Part shown: piece by piece, positions 1 through 10,600 of the stretch
Numbering within the stretch: the first letter of the stretch is position 1
Layout of the letters: the number at the start of each line of letters is the position of its first letter
NCBI RefSeq assembly: GCF_003217775.1
Contig: NZ_QJVJ01000005.1
Span: 372,001-436,000 of the forward strand
Reading direction: 5' to 3'
DNA length: 64,000 nt
Source of the DNA: Paenibacillus flagellatus
GTDB taxonomy: Bacteria; Bacillota; Bacilli; Paenibacillales; NBRC-103111
Notes under the pieces: generated by a model
Told to the model about the DNA's origin: nothing
What the model saw: only the letters and a program-made list of their open reading frames with translations
The model's database searches: none
Program-made: the position numbers and the translations under genes

Positions 1-161
1 AGCAGGGAACGCTTTCGAGTCAGCTGCGGGAGCTGGAGCGGGACGGCCTGTTGACGCGCCTCGTCTATCCGGAAGTTCCGCCGCGGGTCGAATATTCGCT
101 GTCCGAGCACGGGCGCACGCTCGCACCCGTGCTGACGCACATGTGCGAATGGGGATTCTAG
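1..161 (+). CDS. HxlR-family transcriptional regulator, C-terminal fragment
   Basis: The gene is cut by the left window edge; about 52 C-terminal residues remain, in the frame that begins at base 3. They read as the end of a winged helix-turn-helix: [15 protein letters not shown], then [17 protein letters not shown] and a terminal CEWGF. This [11 protein letters not shown] wing followed by a C-terminal EWG is typical of the HxlR family, which are small DNA-binding regulators often answering to reactive electrophiles or redox stress. The target gene lies outside the window. A strong hairpin terminator follows the stop. Family assignment is firm; the specific role is unknown. Confidence 0.85.
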   Translation, partial: QGTLSSQLRELERDGLLTRLVYPEVPPRVEYSLSEHGRTLAPVLTHMCEWGF

Positions 162-229
162 CATGGCGAAACACAAAGCGAGGAAAGCGGCGTTCCTCTT
201 GCCTCGGAATAGCGTTGCGTCAAACGCGC

Positions 230-261
230 AAAACCCCGATCCGTCGCCGGATCGGGGTTTT
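230..261. terminator. Bidirectional intrinsic terminator
   Basis: A perfect 13-bp stem (AAAACCCCGATCC and its complement) closes a 6-base loop. It has an A run on the left and a T run on the right, so it can stop both the rightward HxlR gene and the leftward SIMPL gene that converge here. Confidence 0.85.
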
Positions 262-275
262 CAACATGCTGCCGA

Positions 276-1046
276 TTAAAATTCGTACTGCACCGTCACG
301 TTCGTCGTCACCTTCAGCTCGCCCGTCGAAATGCTCGTCGGGGCACCCGCCGCGTCCATCGCGGCCGATTTCGCTTCAAAGGCGATGTTGCTGTATTGGG
401 ACGGGATCGCCACGCCTCCGCCTTGGTTGACGGCTACGATGCCCTTCAGCTCTTTGCCGGCGTACTTGGCGATCGCTTCGGCTTTCGCCTTCGCGTTGTC
501 CATCGCCTTCTGGATCACCTGCAGCTCGTATTCCTGCCCCTTCTCGGTGCTGAAGCGGACGCCTTCGATCTGGTTCGCGCCGGCGGCCGAAGCGGCGTCG
601 AGGAACGTGCCGAGCTTGTCGAGATCGCGGTACGTCACCTGCAGCATTTGCGTCGCGCTATAGCCTTTGATTTTCGGATCGCGGTCCGTATACGTATATT
701 CCGGCTGGACGCGGAAGCCCGACGTCTGGACGTCCTTCTCCGCCAGCTTGTACGTGTCGAACAGCACCGCGCGCAGCTTCGTGTACGCCTCGGCGTTGGC
801 CGCCTGCGCGTCCTTGGCCGTTTCGGCTTCCGTGCGAATGCCGAGACTGATGTAGGCGACGTCCGGCGAGATCGTCATTTCGCCGGTTCCGTTGACGGTA
901 ATGACCTTCGCCGCAGCCGTCTGCTCCGCGGCGTATACCGATGTCGGCCCCAAGCTCGGCATGCTGCGGGCGTACAGCGCCGTCGTCAGCGCAAGAGCGG
1001 CTACCCCTGCGACCAGCCATTTTTTCTTCGCGTTTACCATCGTCAC
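276..1046 (-). CDS. Secreted SIMPL-domain (DUF541) protein
   Basis: This 256-residue protein starts with a lysine-rich n-region (NAKKKW), a hydrophobic core and a likely signal-peptidase site near residue 40 (VYA|AEQ). The rest is one SIMPL/DUF541 domain, with the typical opening VNGTGEMTISPDVAYISLGI and a later GYSATQMLQVTYRDLDKLG block. The family is widespread in envelopes and its biochemical role is poorly defined; some members are linked to oxidative stress or surface assembly. The first start is GTG at 1046, four bases after AAGGGG; the in-frame ATG at 1040 sits ten bases after it and is equally plausible. It appears to be transcribed alone. Confidence is high for the family and low for function. 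Confidence 0.85.
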   Translation of the reverse strand: MTMVNAKKKWLVAGVAALALTTALYARSMPSLGPTSVYAAEQTAAAKVITVNGTGEMTISPDVAYISLGIRTEAETAKDAQAANAEAYTKLRAVLFDTYKLAEKDVQTSGFRVQPEYTYTDRDPKIKGYSATQMLQVTYRDLDKLGTFLDAASAAGANQIEGVRFSTEKGQEYELQVIQKAMDNAKAKAEAIAKYAGKELKGIVAVNQGGGVAIPSQYSNIAFEAKSAAMDAAGAPTSISTGELKVTTNVTVQYEF

Positions 1047-1142
1047 ATTTCCCCTTCGATTCCGATTTTTGGCTTTCCGCCCCTACTAACGGACGATCCG
1101 GATAAAAGGTTGCAGAGAAAACGACGGCACCCGGAAATTTTT

Positions 1143-2300
1143 TTAGCCGAGCCTCGAAACGAACGTTTCCAGCTTATCCAGCGCCCGCTCCAGCACGTCC
1201 ATCGAATACGCGTACGAGATGCGGACGTAGCCTTCCCCGTATTCGCCGAAGGCGTCGCCGGGCACGACGGCGACCCGCTCCTCCTCGAGCAGCCGCATCG
1301 TGAAGTCCATGGAGGTCAGTCCGAATCGGCCGATCGACGGGAACAAGTAAAACGCCCCTTCCGGCTTGTCCGCTTCCAGCCCGATCCGTTGAAGCCTGGC
1401 GTGAACGAAGTCTCTTCTCGCCTCGTATTCCCGCTTCATCGGCAGCGCGTCGTCGAAGCCGGCCGTGAGCGCTTCGAGAGCGGCATATTGGCTGATCGAG
1501 CTGGCGCACGTGACGTTGTATTGATGCACCTTCAGCATATGCTTCGATATGGCCGCGTCCGCAAACGTAAAGCCGATCCGCCAGCCGGTCATCGAGTGCG
1601 ACTTCGACAGCCCGTTGATGACGATCGTCCGCTCCTTCATGCCCGGCAAAGCCGCGATCGATCGGTGCGGGACGCCGTACGTCAGCTCGCTGTAAATTTC
1701 GTCGGAGATGACGAAGATCGGCCGCCCGCGCAGAAGGTCCGCCACTGCCGCCAGCTCCGCTTCGTCCATGACGCGCCCTGTCGGGTTGGACGGGTAGCAA
1801 AGCACGATCGCGCGCGTCCGCTCCGTCAGCGCGGGCTTCAGCAGCTCCGCCGTCAGCTTGAATCCCTTGCTCCGCGTATCGACGTACACCGGCGTTCCGC
1901 CGCACAGTCGCACGATTGGCTCGTACCCCGGGTAAATCGGCCCCGGCAAAACGACTTCGCTGCCCGGACCGATTATCGTCCGCAGCGTAATGTCGAGCGC
2001 TTGGCTCGCCCCGGCCGTTACGATCACTTCCTGCTCGGGGTCGTAGACGAGACCGTACTTGCGCTCGACAAAAGCGGAAGCCGCCCGTCTCAGCTCGGGC
2101 AGCCCCGCATTCGGCGTATAGACCGTCTTGTTCCGATCGAGCGCCTGTTTCCCCGCTTCGACGATGTGTCCCGGCGTCGGAAAGTCCGGCTGGCCGATCG
2201 TCAGCGTAATGGCATCCTTGTACGTCGCGACCAAATTCGAAATTTTGCGGATGCCCGATATTTGAATGTTTTGCACCGCGGCGTTGACCAAATGCTCCAC
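1143..2300 (-). CDS. patA: PatA-type class I/II aminotransferase
   Basis: The product (385 residues) is a fold-type I PLP aminotransferase. It closely resembles B. subtilis PatA, described as an N-acetyl-LL-diaminopimelate aminotransferase of the lysine/meso-DAP pathway. Visible hallmarks are TIGQPDF, YTPNAG, PGPIYPGYEP, YPSNPTG, SDEIYSELTY and the PLP lysine in NGLSKSHSMTGWR (Lys about 233). I chose the GTG at 2300 because GGGGAGGG lies eight bases upstream and the product then starts VEHLVNAAV, matching the family. A farther GTG at 2330 would overlap the upstream rluD-type gene but has no better ribosome site. B. subtilis carries pyrR next to the rluD-type gene; here patA occupies that place. 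Confidence 0.88.
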   Translation of the reverse strand: MEHLVNAAVQNIQISGIRKISNLVATYKDAITLTIGQPDFPTPGHIVEAGKQALDRNKTVYTPNAGLPELRRAASAFVERKYGLVYDPEQEVIVTAGASQALDITLRTIIGPGSEVVLPGPIYPGYEPIVRLCGGTPVYVDTRSKGFKLTAELLKPALTERTRAIVLCYPSNPTGRVMDEAELAAVADLLRGRPIFVISDEIYSELTYGVPHRSIAALPGMKERTIVINGLSKSHSMTGWRIGFTFADAAISKHMLKVHQYNVTCASSISQYAALEALTAGFDDALPMKREYEARRDFVHARLQRIGLEADKPEGAFYLFPSIGRFGLTSMDFTMRLLEEERVAVVPGDAFGEYGEGYVRISYAYSMDVLERALDKLETFVSRLG

Positions 2301-2326
2301 CGATGCACCCTCCCCGTATGTAAGCG

Positions 2327-3289
2327 TCACAACGTTTTCAACACTTCGAGCAAATGCTTCATGTCGTCCGGAAGCTCCGCTTCGAACTCCATGTAGTCGC
2401 CTTTCGTCGGATGGACGAAGCCGAGCACGCCGGCGTGAAGCGCCTGTCCGTCGATCGGATTTCCCTTGCTGCGTCCGTACATCGGGTCGCCGACGAGCGG
2501 GTGGCCGATATATTTCATATGAACGCGGATTTGGTGCGTCCGGCCCGTCTCCAGCTTCAGCTGAAGGACGGTATAGTCCTTGATCCGGTCGACCACGATA
2601 AAATGCGTCACCGCATGCTTGCTGTTCTTGTCCGTCACCGTATACATCTTCCGGTCGCTCGGATCGCGGCCGATCGGCGCGTCGACCGTCCCCTGGTTGT
2701 GCGCGACGATGCCGTGGACGACGGCCGTATATTTGCGCGTTACGGTGTGGGCTTTGAGCTGCTCGGCGAGCGACTTGTGCGCGCTGTCGTTTTTGGCCGC
2801 CATGATCAGTCCCGACGTATCTTTATCGATCCGGTGGACGATGCCCGGCCGCAAAACCCCGTTAATGCCGGACAAGTCGCGGCAATGATGGAGCAGCGCA
2901 TTGACGAGCGTGCCGGTATAATGGCCGGGAGCCGGATGGACGACCATGCCGCGCGGCTTGTTGACGACGATGACGTCGCCGTCCTCGTAGACGACGTCGA
3001 GCGGAATCGGCTCGGGGCCGATATGCACTTCCACGGGATCGGGTACGGCCAGAACGACCCGGTCGCCGGCGGACAGCTTGAAGTTCGGCTTCACTGCGAC
3101 GCCGTTGACCGTCACGTCGCCATTGCGGACCCATTGCTGGATTTGCGAGCGGGAGACGTCGTCCTCGAACGACTCGGTCACGTATTTGTCCACCCGCTCT
3201 CCGGCTTCGCCGGCGCCGACCGTCCATTCGTGAACGGCGTCGTTGTCTTCGTACTCCGCGGATTCGTTAAGCTTGATCTTGGTGCTCAT
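2327..3289 (-). CDS. rluD: RluA/RluD-family pseudouridine synthase
   Basis: This 320-residue RNA-modifying enzyme has an N-terminal S4 RNA-binding domain (about residues 30-85, ERVDKYVTESF...VTVNG) and the catalytic pseudouridine synthase domain. The active-site motif is HRIDKDTSG, with catalytic Asp155, and the C-terminal GRTHQIRVHM block is intact. By position after lspA it corresponds to B. subtilis ylyB. Which uridine it modifies (23S rRNA is usual for RluD) cannot be read from the sequence. Its start overlaps the end of lspA by 23 bases, suggesting translational coupling. The first about 25 residues are acidic and not part of the S4 domain. Confidence 0.9.
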   Translation of the reverse strand: MSTKIKLNESAEYEDNDAVHEWTVGAGEAGERVDKYVTESFEDDVSRSQIQQWVRNGDVTVNGVAVKPNFKLSAGDRVVLAVPDPVEVHIGPEPIPLDVVYEDGDVIVVNKPRGMVVHPAPGHYTGTLVNALLHHCRDLSGINGVLRPGIVHRIDKDTSGLIMAAKNDSAHKSLAEQLKAHTVTRKYTAVVHGIVAHNQGTVDAPIGRDPSDRKMYTVTDKNSKHAVTHFIVVDRIKDYTVLQLKLETGRTHQIRVHMKYIGHPLVGDPMYGRSKGNPIDGQALHAGVLGFVHPTKGDYMEFEAELPDDMKHLLEVLKTL

Positions 3290-3788
3290 GAGCCAGCCCT
3301 CTTCTTTCTTTGCGCCAGACGAGCAGCGAGTCGAGGAAAATGAGCGCTACCCCGATGACGATCGCCGAATCGGCCAAATTGAATATCGCGAAATCGTAGT
3401 CGACGTCCGCGCCGAGCAACGAAAACTCGAAATGGAAATGCATGAAGTCGACGACTTCCCCGAACAGAGCCCGATCGAGAAAATTGCCGATCGCGCCGCC
3501 GAGCAGCAGGCCGAGCGCCGTTTTCAACAGTTTTTTCGGTTCGCCGCTTTTGCGAAGCTTTTGCAAATACCAGACGATGCCGATGACGACGATCGTCGTG
3601 GCGATAATGAAAAACCACCGCTGGTTTTGCAAAATGCCGAAGGCCGCCCCCCTGTTGCGATGGGACGTCAGCATGAAAAAGTCCCCGATCACCGATCGGG
3701 ATTCGTATTCCTCCATATAAACGACGACGAGCCGCTTCGTGATTTGATCGAGGATGAATACGATAAGCGCGTATACGTAATAGATCAA
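3267..3788 (-). CDS. lspA: Lipoprotein signal peptidase (signal peptidase II)
   Basis: This four-helix membrane aspartyl protease removes signal peptides from diacylglyceryl-modified prolipoproteins. The catalytic pair is visible as GEVVDFMHF (Asp about 114) and FNLADSAIV (Asp about 140); NRGAAFGIL and GNFLDR are also intact. I place the start at TTG 3788, giving 173 residues, because GGGAGG lies seven bases before it and the first helix then begins at IYYVYALIVFILDQ. The ATG at 3830 would add 14 hydrophilic residues without a ribosome site. Several substrates are predicted in this window: OppA, a DUF4349 lipoprotein and the lipoprotein at 55509. Confidence 0.93.
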   Translation of the reverse strand: MIYYVYALIVFILDQITKRLVVVYMEEYESRSVIGDFFMLTSHRNRGAAFGILQNQRWFFIIATTIVVIGIVWYLQKLRKSGEPKKLLKTALGLLLGGAIGNFLDRALFGEVVDFMHFHFEFSLLGADVDYDFAIFNLADSAIVIGVALIFLDSLLVWRKERRGLAHEHQDQA

Positions 3789-3982
3789 CTGCAGTCCTCC
3801 CTGGCCACTTTTAGGTCCGATACCTCGCATTGTAGCACAGCGTTCGCCCGCCCGTCCAATAACGAAACGGCTCCCCCGATGCGGCTAATAAATGTTGGAT
3901 TTCATATTTCGGCGCCGATGGCAAACGATATACGTATCGGCTGTTACCGACAATCGTTGCAGGAAAGGGGAACGATCGACCC

Positions 3983-4729
3983 GTGAGCCCACTAAGCAAC
4001 CGACAACTCTCCGAGCTGCGCGAAACGCTTCTTCAGGAGAGACAATCGCTCGAGCGCCGGCTCGACCAAAACGACCATTTCGGCGCCGCCGATCCGCTGA
4101 GCGCGACGACCGGCGAGCTGTCCAGCTATGACAACCATCCGGCGGATATCGGCTCGGAGACGTTCGAGCGCGGCAAAGATATCGCGTTGAACGAGCACGA
4201 GGAGCATCATTTGTCGGACGTGAAGGACGCGCTGGAACGAATGGATGAAGGAACGTACGGCGTATGCGCGATATGCGGACGCGACATCCCGTTCGAGCGT
4301 CTGCAGGCGATGCCCTCGACGGAATATTGCATCGATCACGTGCCCGACCGCGACATTTCGCAGCGCCGCCCGGTCGAGGAGCGCCTGCTCGAGCCTCCGT
4401 TCGGACGGACGAGCTTGGACGAGCTGCCCGAGCAAAACCAGTTCGACGGCGAGGACGCTTGGCAAATCGTCGAGAGCTGGGGCAACTCCAGCAGTCCGGC
4501 GATGGCCGAGGATCCCGAGGTGCACGATTACAACAACCTGTATATCGAGGCCGACGAGAACGAAGGCTTCGTCGAATCGTACGAAAGCTTCGTCGCCACC
4601 GATCTGTACGGCCAGCACGTCACCGTCGTCCGAAATCGTCAATATCGGGAATATATGAACAAGAACGAAGGCGACCCGCTGCTCGAGCCGGATCCATACC
4701 GCGACTTCGATGACGATGACGGGCGTTAA
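3983..4729 (+). CDS. TraR/DksA-type zinc-finger regulator (YlyA/YteA-like)
   Basis: The 248-residue protein has a predicted coiled-coil start (RQLSELRETLLQERQSLERRL) and a TraR/DksA zinc finger at residues 95-119: CAIC, 17 residues, CIDH. The fourth ligand is His rather than the usual Cys. The acidic C-terminal half (VEDPEVHDYNNLYIEADENEGF-type sequence) resembles the YteA family of sporulation-associated proteins. In B. subtilis a DksA-like gene, ylyA, lies between ileS and lspA on the same strand and modulates RNA polymerase; here the gene is in that interval but inverted. The start is GTG at 3983, twelve bases after AGGAAAGGGG, a rather long spacing. Confidence 0.8.
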   Translation: MSPLSNRQLSELRETLLQERQSLERRLDQNDHFGAADPLSATTGELSSYDNHPADIGSETFERGKDIALNEHEEHHLSDVKDALERMDEGTYGVCAICGRDIPFERLQAMPSTEYCIDHVPDRDISQRRPVEERLLEPPFGRTSLDELPEQNQFDGEDAWQIVESWGNSSSPAMAEDPEVHDYNNLYIEADENEGFVESYESFVATDLYGQHVTVVRNRQYREYMNKNEGDPLLEPDPYRDFDDDDGR

Positions 4730-4758
4730 TTTAGGCGGCAGTCGGATCGGTCGGGCCG

Positions 4759-5079
4759 TTAATACGCCCGGCCGTCCAGCTGTACCTGCACGATTTTGAC
4801 GATATCGGCGATAAAGTCGCCGATAATCGGCAAGTTAAGCGCCCCGAGCATGCGCAAAAAATAGACGATCAATGCCGCGAACACGGTAAACCCGATGGCG
4901 ATCCCGACCCCCCGGGCGATTCCCGAGTACAGGTTGATGAAGATGAGCCGTCTCGGACGGTTCAGCAGCATGACGTAGTCGGCGATTTGCGTTTTCTCCA
5001 TCTGATCGGCTATTTTTTTCAGCCGTTCGTTCAATTCCTCCATCGCCTTCGATTCCGTCTTGGCATCTTCCATCGTCAT
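4759..5079 (-). CDS. DUF5665-like small membrane protein
   Basis: This 106-residue protein has a charged N-terminal helix (about residues 8-35, ELNERLKKIADQMEKTQ). A short RPRRLIFINLYSGIARGVG segment leads into one clear transmembrane helix (about 58-78) and an amphipathic tail. The arrangement and the LNRPRRLIFINLYSGIARGVG-type block fit DUF5665 proteins of Bacilli, which have no known function. A good AGGAGG site precedes the start. It lies downstream of ileS on the same strand and is separated from it by a hairpin, so read-through from ileS is possible. The family call is from memory of the motif, not a search. Confidence 0.65.
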   Translation of the reverse strand: MTMEDAKTESKAMEELNERLKKIADQMEKTQIADYVMLLNRPRRLIFINLYSGIARGVGIAIGFTVFAALIVYFLRMLGALNLPIIGDFIADIVKIVQVQLDGRAY

Positions 5080-5120
5080 ACGAATCCCTCCTTTTATTCA
5101 GGCTACAGGCCGCGAATAGC

Positions 5121-5156
5121 ATTCATGGAGAACCGGCGTACCGGCTCTCCATGAAT
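5121..5156 (-). terminator. Hairpin after ileS
   Basis: A 16-base inverted repeat with one mismatch (ATTCATGGAG...CTCCATGAAT) encloses a 4-base loop. No T run follows on the minus strand, so it may be a stability or partial-termination hairpin between ileS and the DUF5665-like gene rather than a full terminator. Confidence 0.55.
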
Positions 5157-5191
5157 GAACGTTCGCATCGTCGCGTCCCGTCGGACGTCGT

Positions 5192-7951
<2,760 letters not shown>

Positions 7952-7989
7952 CGTCACCCGCTCCTTCACGATAGTTGAAAAAGGAAAAC

Positions 7990-8338
7990 AAAAAAGCCTC
8001 CGTCCACTAAGGGACGAGAGGCTGCTCTCGCGGTACCACCCTCATAAATGCGCATACGTTCGCCTTCCGGTCGGCCGGACGGTGACGCCGCATTCACTCG
8101 CACGATCTGTAACGGGATCTCCCGTTCCCTTTACTGGCAAGCTTGGCAAGCTTGCGTTCGAGAGACGCTCCCGGGTGATGTTCGATCCGGCTCGGATGTC
8201 GGGCTTGCACCGTCTCCCGACTCGCTGGTTCCGCCACTCCGGATGTACTCGTCCCGGTCATCGCATGGTTAACGATTTCGACTTGTCGTGATCGCCCTGG
8301 AAGAAAAACAACCGCTGGTCGGCGGTCTGTTGTTCATC
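7990..8338 (-). promoter_or_regulatory. T-box riboswitch of ileS
   Basis: The minus-strand leader contains the canonical T-box core GGGTGGTACCGCG (about 8028-8042). An intrinsic terminator follows: a stem of GCCTCTCGTCC against GGACGGAGGC (about 7996-8022) and then six T. Upstream, a GACGAGTAC element and the sequence GAACATCACCCGGGAGC fit stem I; ATC at 8177-8179 is the likely isoleucine specifier. Uncharged tRNA-Ile pairing with the specifier and the T-box should favour the antiterminator. The T-box and terminator are clear; the exact specifier is inferred. Confidence 0.9.
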
Positions 8339-8368
8339 AGTATAACCGAACGCCGCCGTTCTAGTCAA
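8339..8368 (-). promoter_or_regulatory. SigA-type promoter of the ileS T-box transcript
   Basis: On the minus strand TTGACT (8363-8368) and TATACT (8339-8344) are separated by 18 bases, placed just before the T-box leader. Confidence 0.65.
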
Positions 8369-8383
8369 CGGCCGGAACGGGAT

Positions 8384-8400
8384 TTCCGCCGGAGGCGGAA
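8384..8400 (-). terminator. Hairpin after divIVA
   Basis: A 7-bp stem (TTCCGCC/GGCGGAA, loop of three) begins ten bases after the divIVA stop on the minus strand. It lacks a T run, so termination here is uncertain. Confidence 0.4.
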
Positions 8401-8410
8401 GGAAGCGCGC

Positions 8411-8890
8411 TTATTCCCGTTCCGCCTCTCTCGTTTCGAGCGAATCCCACTGATCGCCGCTCAGCAGCTCGAGCTGCGCTTCGACGAGCGTCCGGAACCG
8501 GGTCCGGTAAATCGACGCTTGTTTTTTGAGCTCCTCGATTTCGAGCGCGATTTTGCGCGACTTGGACAGCGACTCGTTGATAATCCGGTCGGCGTTTTTC
8601 TCCGCTTCCTTGATGATCAGCTGCGCTTCCTTCTTCGAATTGTTGCGAAGCTCGTCCGCCGCTTCCTGGGCGACGATGATCGTCTTGCTGAGCGTCTCCT
8701 CGATGTTGGCGAAGTGGTCGAGCCTCTCTTGGAGCGCCGCGACCTGATTTTGAAGCTCTTTATTTTCTCTTATATACATTTCGAAATCTTTAATGATCTG
8801 ATCGAGAAATTCGTTCACCTCGTCTTCGTCGTAGCCGCGAAGACGTTTGCCGAACTCCTTGTTATGTATGTCCAATGGCGTCAAAGGCAT
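8411..8890 (-). CDS. divIVA: DivIVA, polar and septal scaffold
   Basis: This 159-residue coiled-coil protein marks negatively curved membrane at the septum and poles and helps place division and sporulation factors. The N-terminal domain is recognisable as MPLTPLDIHNKEF...RGYDEDEVNEFLDQ, and the later FANIEETLSKTI and NADRIINESLSKSRKIA segments match B. subtilis DivIVA. At position 17, where B. subtilis has the membrane-inserting Phe, this protein has Leu; Arg18 is kept. The ATG at 8890 follows AGGAGG at seven bases. An open frame extends much farther upstream but only overlaps ylmH out of frame and is spurious. Confidence 0.95.
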   Translation of the reverse strand: MPLTPLDIHNKEFGKRLRGYDEDEVNEFLDQIIKDFEMYIRENKELQNQVAALQERLDHFANIEETLSKTIIVAQEAADELRNNSKKEAQLIIKEAEKNADRIINESLSKSRKIALEIEELKKQASIYRTRFRTLVEAQLELLSGDQWDSLETREAERE

Positions 8891-8982
8891 TGGCGCACCT
8901 CCTGGTTGTGATGACCGATGCATCCGGCCCGTAATCCCGATATACACCTTTCGACGGGAACGCCGAAAATCCTGCAACGATA

Positions 8983-9765
8983 TTACACGAATTTGCCAAT
9001 TTTCAGCCGAATTCTGCCTTTTTTCGTTTCGCCTTCGACCTCGAGCAGCCGGAACCGTCCGAATCCTTGGAACGAGACGACATCGCCTTCCTTGAGCGGC
9101 TTCGACGGATCCTCCTCTGGCTTCCAGTTGATTTTGCACCGGCCGGATTTGATCGGCTGCAGCACTTTGGCCCGGCTCAGCCGGTATACGTCGCTGACGA
9201 TGCCGTCGAGACGAAGCGAAGCCACGGTCAAATTCATTTCCTCGAGCGCGGGCACGATCGGCCGCAGCCGGTCGAGCGGAAGCGTTTCCGTATACACGTG
9301 CACCCGGTGCACCTGCTGCAGATTGAGCCGGACGAAATCGATGATCTCGTTCGCGATCAGGCAATGGCAATAGTCCGGCCCCACGTGGATATCGCCGATT
9401 TTGTCCCGCTTGATGCCGACTCCGAGCAGCGAGCCGAGGTAATCGCCGTGATCGAGCTGGGACAGTCTGGCGTCGTCCGACGTAACGGCCAAGAGGCCGA
9501 TGTCGGCATCCTCCGCATCGGCGTCCCGGTAGACGGGCGTCAAAATCGCCCGCTTGCGTTCGGCCTGCGCATACCCGCCGTCGAACCGGAGTCCGACGTC
9601 CCCGCTCCGGTTGACGAGCGACTGCACGATGAACGCTTGTCTCGGATCCAAAAAATCGGTCCGCTTGACCGCATGCTGCTCGGCCGCCCGGCGGACCCAC
9701 TCCTGCGCTTTATCGACGAACCGGTGTTCGTCGGGGTGAAAATGCGAATACAGCTCGTTCGTCAT
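8983..9765 (-). CDS. ylmH: YlmH-type S4-domain RNA-binding protein
   Basis: The 260-residue protein has a long N-terminal region (YSHFHPDEHRFVDKAQEWV...YLGSLLGVGIKRDKIGDI) and a C-terminal S4 RNA-binding domain (about residues 180-255, LRLDGIVSDVYRLSRAKVLQPI...KEGDVVSFQGFGRF). YlmH proteins sit next to divIVA throughout Bacillota and have been connected with ribosome rescue or quality control of stalled nascent chains. The start is ATG 9765, only six bases after the yggT stop, with a weak GGGTAAG ribosome site, which suggests coupled translation. Confidence 0.88.
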   Translation of the reverse strand: MTNELYSHFHPDEHRFVDKAQEWVRRAAEQHAVKRTDFLDPRQAFIVQSLVNRSGDVGLRFDGGYAQAERKRAILTPVYRDADAEDADIGLLAVTSDDARLSQLDHGDYLGSLLGVGIKRDKIGDIHVGPDYCHCLIANEIIDFVRLNLQQVHRVHVYTETLPLDRLRPIVPALEEMNLTVASLRLDGIVSDVYRLSRAKVLQPIKSGRCKINWKPEEDPSKPLKEGDVVSFQGFGRFRLLEVEGETKKGRIRLKIGKFV

Positions 9766-9771
9766 GAGCGC

Positions 9772-10074
9772 TTACCCGAATAAGTTGAGCAAGTAGGCGA
9801 CGACCGCCTGCAAGCCGACGATGACGAAGCGAAGCGCGATCAGGGCTACGATCGGAGAAATGTCGATCATCCCGCCGATGGGCGGAATAAACCGGCGAAA
9901 CGGCGACAAGTAAGGCTCGACGAGCTTGCCCAATATTTCGCCGATGAAGCTGTCGCGGGCGTTAGGCAGCCAAGAAAGGAGCACGTAAGCGATGATCAAA
10001 TACGTGTATACCGTTCCGAGTTGGCCGATGTACCCGATAATGGATTCGATCGTTGCCTGACTCAATGCATTCAC
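9772..10074 (-). CDS. YggT/YlmG-family membrane protein
   Basis: This 100-residue protein has two hydrophobic segments (about residues 20-36 and 72-98) separated by a loop holding PYLSPFRRFIPPIGGMIDISPI, the signature of the YggT/YlmG family. Members are found in division clusters of bacteria and in chloroplasts; the molecular role is not settled. The frame opens with a GTG at 10074 that overlaps the sepF stop as GTGA. A TTG at 10065 sits better relative to the GAGGTG sequence and is an alternative start. It is co-transcribed with sepF and ylmH. Confidence 0.85.
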   Translation of the reverse strand: MNALSQATIESIIGYIGQLGTVYTYLIIAYVLLSWLPNARDSFIGEILGKLVEPYLSPFRRFIPPIGGMIDISPIVALIALRFVIVGLQAVVAYLLNLFG

Positions 10075-10520
10075 CTCGATCTGTGGATTTCGTCCTGTTC
10101 GTCAAGCATTTCCGAAATGGCGCCTTGAATTTCGACCGAATCGGGCGTGCACAGAAAAATGTTCGGTCCTACCTTGGAGATGCCCCCGTTCAAGGCGTAC
10201 ACCGTTCCGCTCAAAAAGTCGACGATGCGGATCGCCTGATCCGTCCGCACGCGCTGCAAATTAACGACGACCGGGCGCCGCGAGCGGAGATGGTCGGCGA
10301 TATCTTGCGTTTCCTCGTACGAGCGCGGCTCGGTCAATACGACGCGGACGTTGCGTTGGGAATGGATGCTTACGATATTTCCCTTATTGGATTTACGCGA
10401 TTCGGCCGGAACGGTTTCATGTTCCTCCGTTTCTTCCGGCATCCGCGTCTCGCGCTGCTCGATCACTTCTTCCTCGTCCTGCAGTCCGACAAAATTCAAG
10501 AAACGATTCATAACTCCCAT
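10071..10520 (-). CDS. sepF: SepF, cell-division protein
   Basis: SepF (149 residues) bundles FtsZ filaments and anchors them to the membrane. The N-terminal segment NRFLNFVGLQ is the amphipathic membrane helix. A charged linker follows to about residue 55, and then the SepF core (residues 58-140: VVLTEPRSYEETQDIADHL, VVVNLQRV, RIVDFLSGTVYALNG). The start is ATG 10520 with GGAGG nine bases before it. A start three codons later (MNRFLNF) is possible. It is part of the ylmD-ylmE-sepF-yggT-ylmH-divIVA run conserved in Gram-positive bacteria. Confidence 0.95.
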   Translation of the reverse strand: MGVMNRFLNFVGLQDEEEVIEQRETRMPEETEEHETVPAESRKSNKGNIVSIHSQRNVRVVLTEPRSYEETQDIADHLRSRRPVVVNLQRVRTDQAIRIVDFLSGTVYALNGGISKVGPNIFLCTPDSVEIQGAISEMLDEQDEIHRSR

Positions 10521-10600
10521 TACGATTGTCCTCCTTCGTGATCGTTTTCATTCGTGCTGCCGTTCAACATCGTCCGTTATCGCCGGGCGGCCAATCGACG

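Noticed and set aside
396-2396. Long plus-strand open frame of 666 codons
   Set aside because: It runs antisense over the SIMPL and patA genes and has Arg/His/Asp-rich, low-complexity-looking composition typical of shadow frames in GC-rich DNA.
3917-3950. SigE-like -35 TTCATATT before the DksA-type gene
   Set aside because: No acceptable -10 lies at 13-15 bases; the nearest candidate, CGATATAC, is 17 bases away.
8891-9700. Upstream extension of the divIVA open frame
   Set aside because: It overlaps ylmH out of frame; the AGGAGG and conserved MPLTPLDIHNKEF start show that divIVA begins at 8890.
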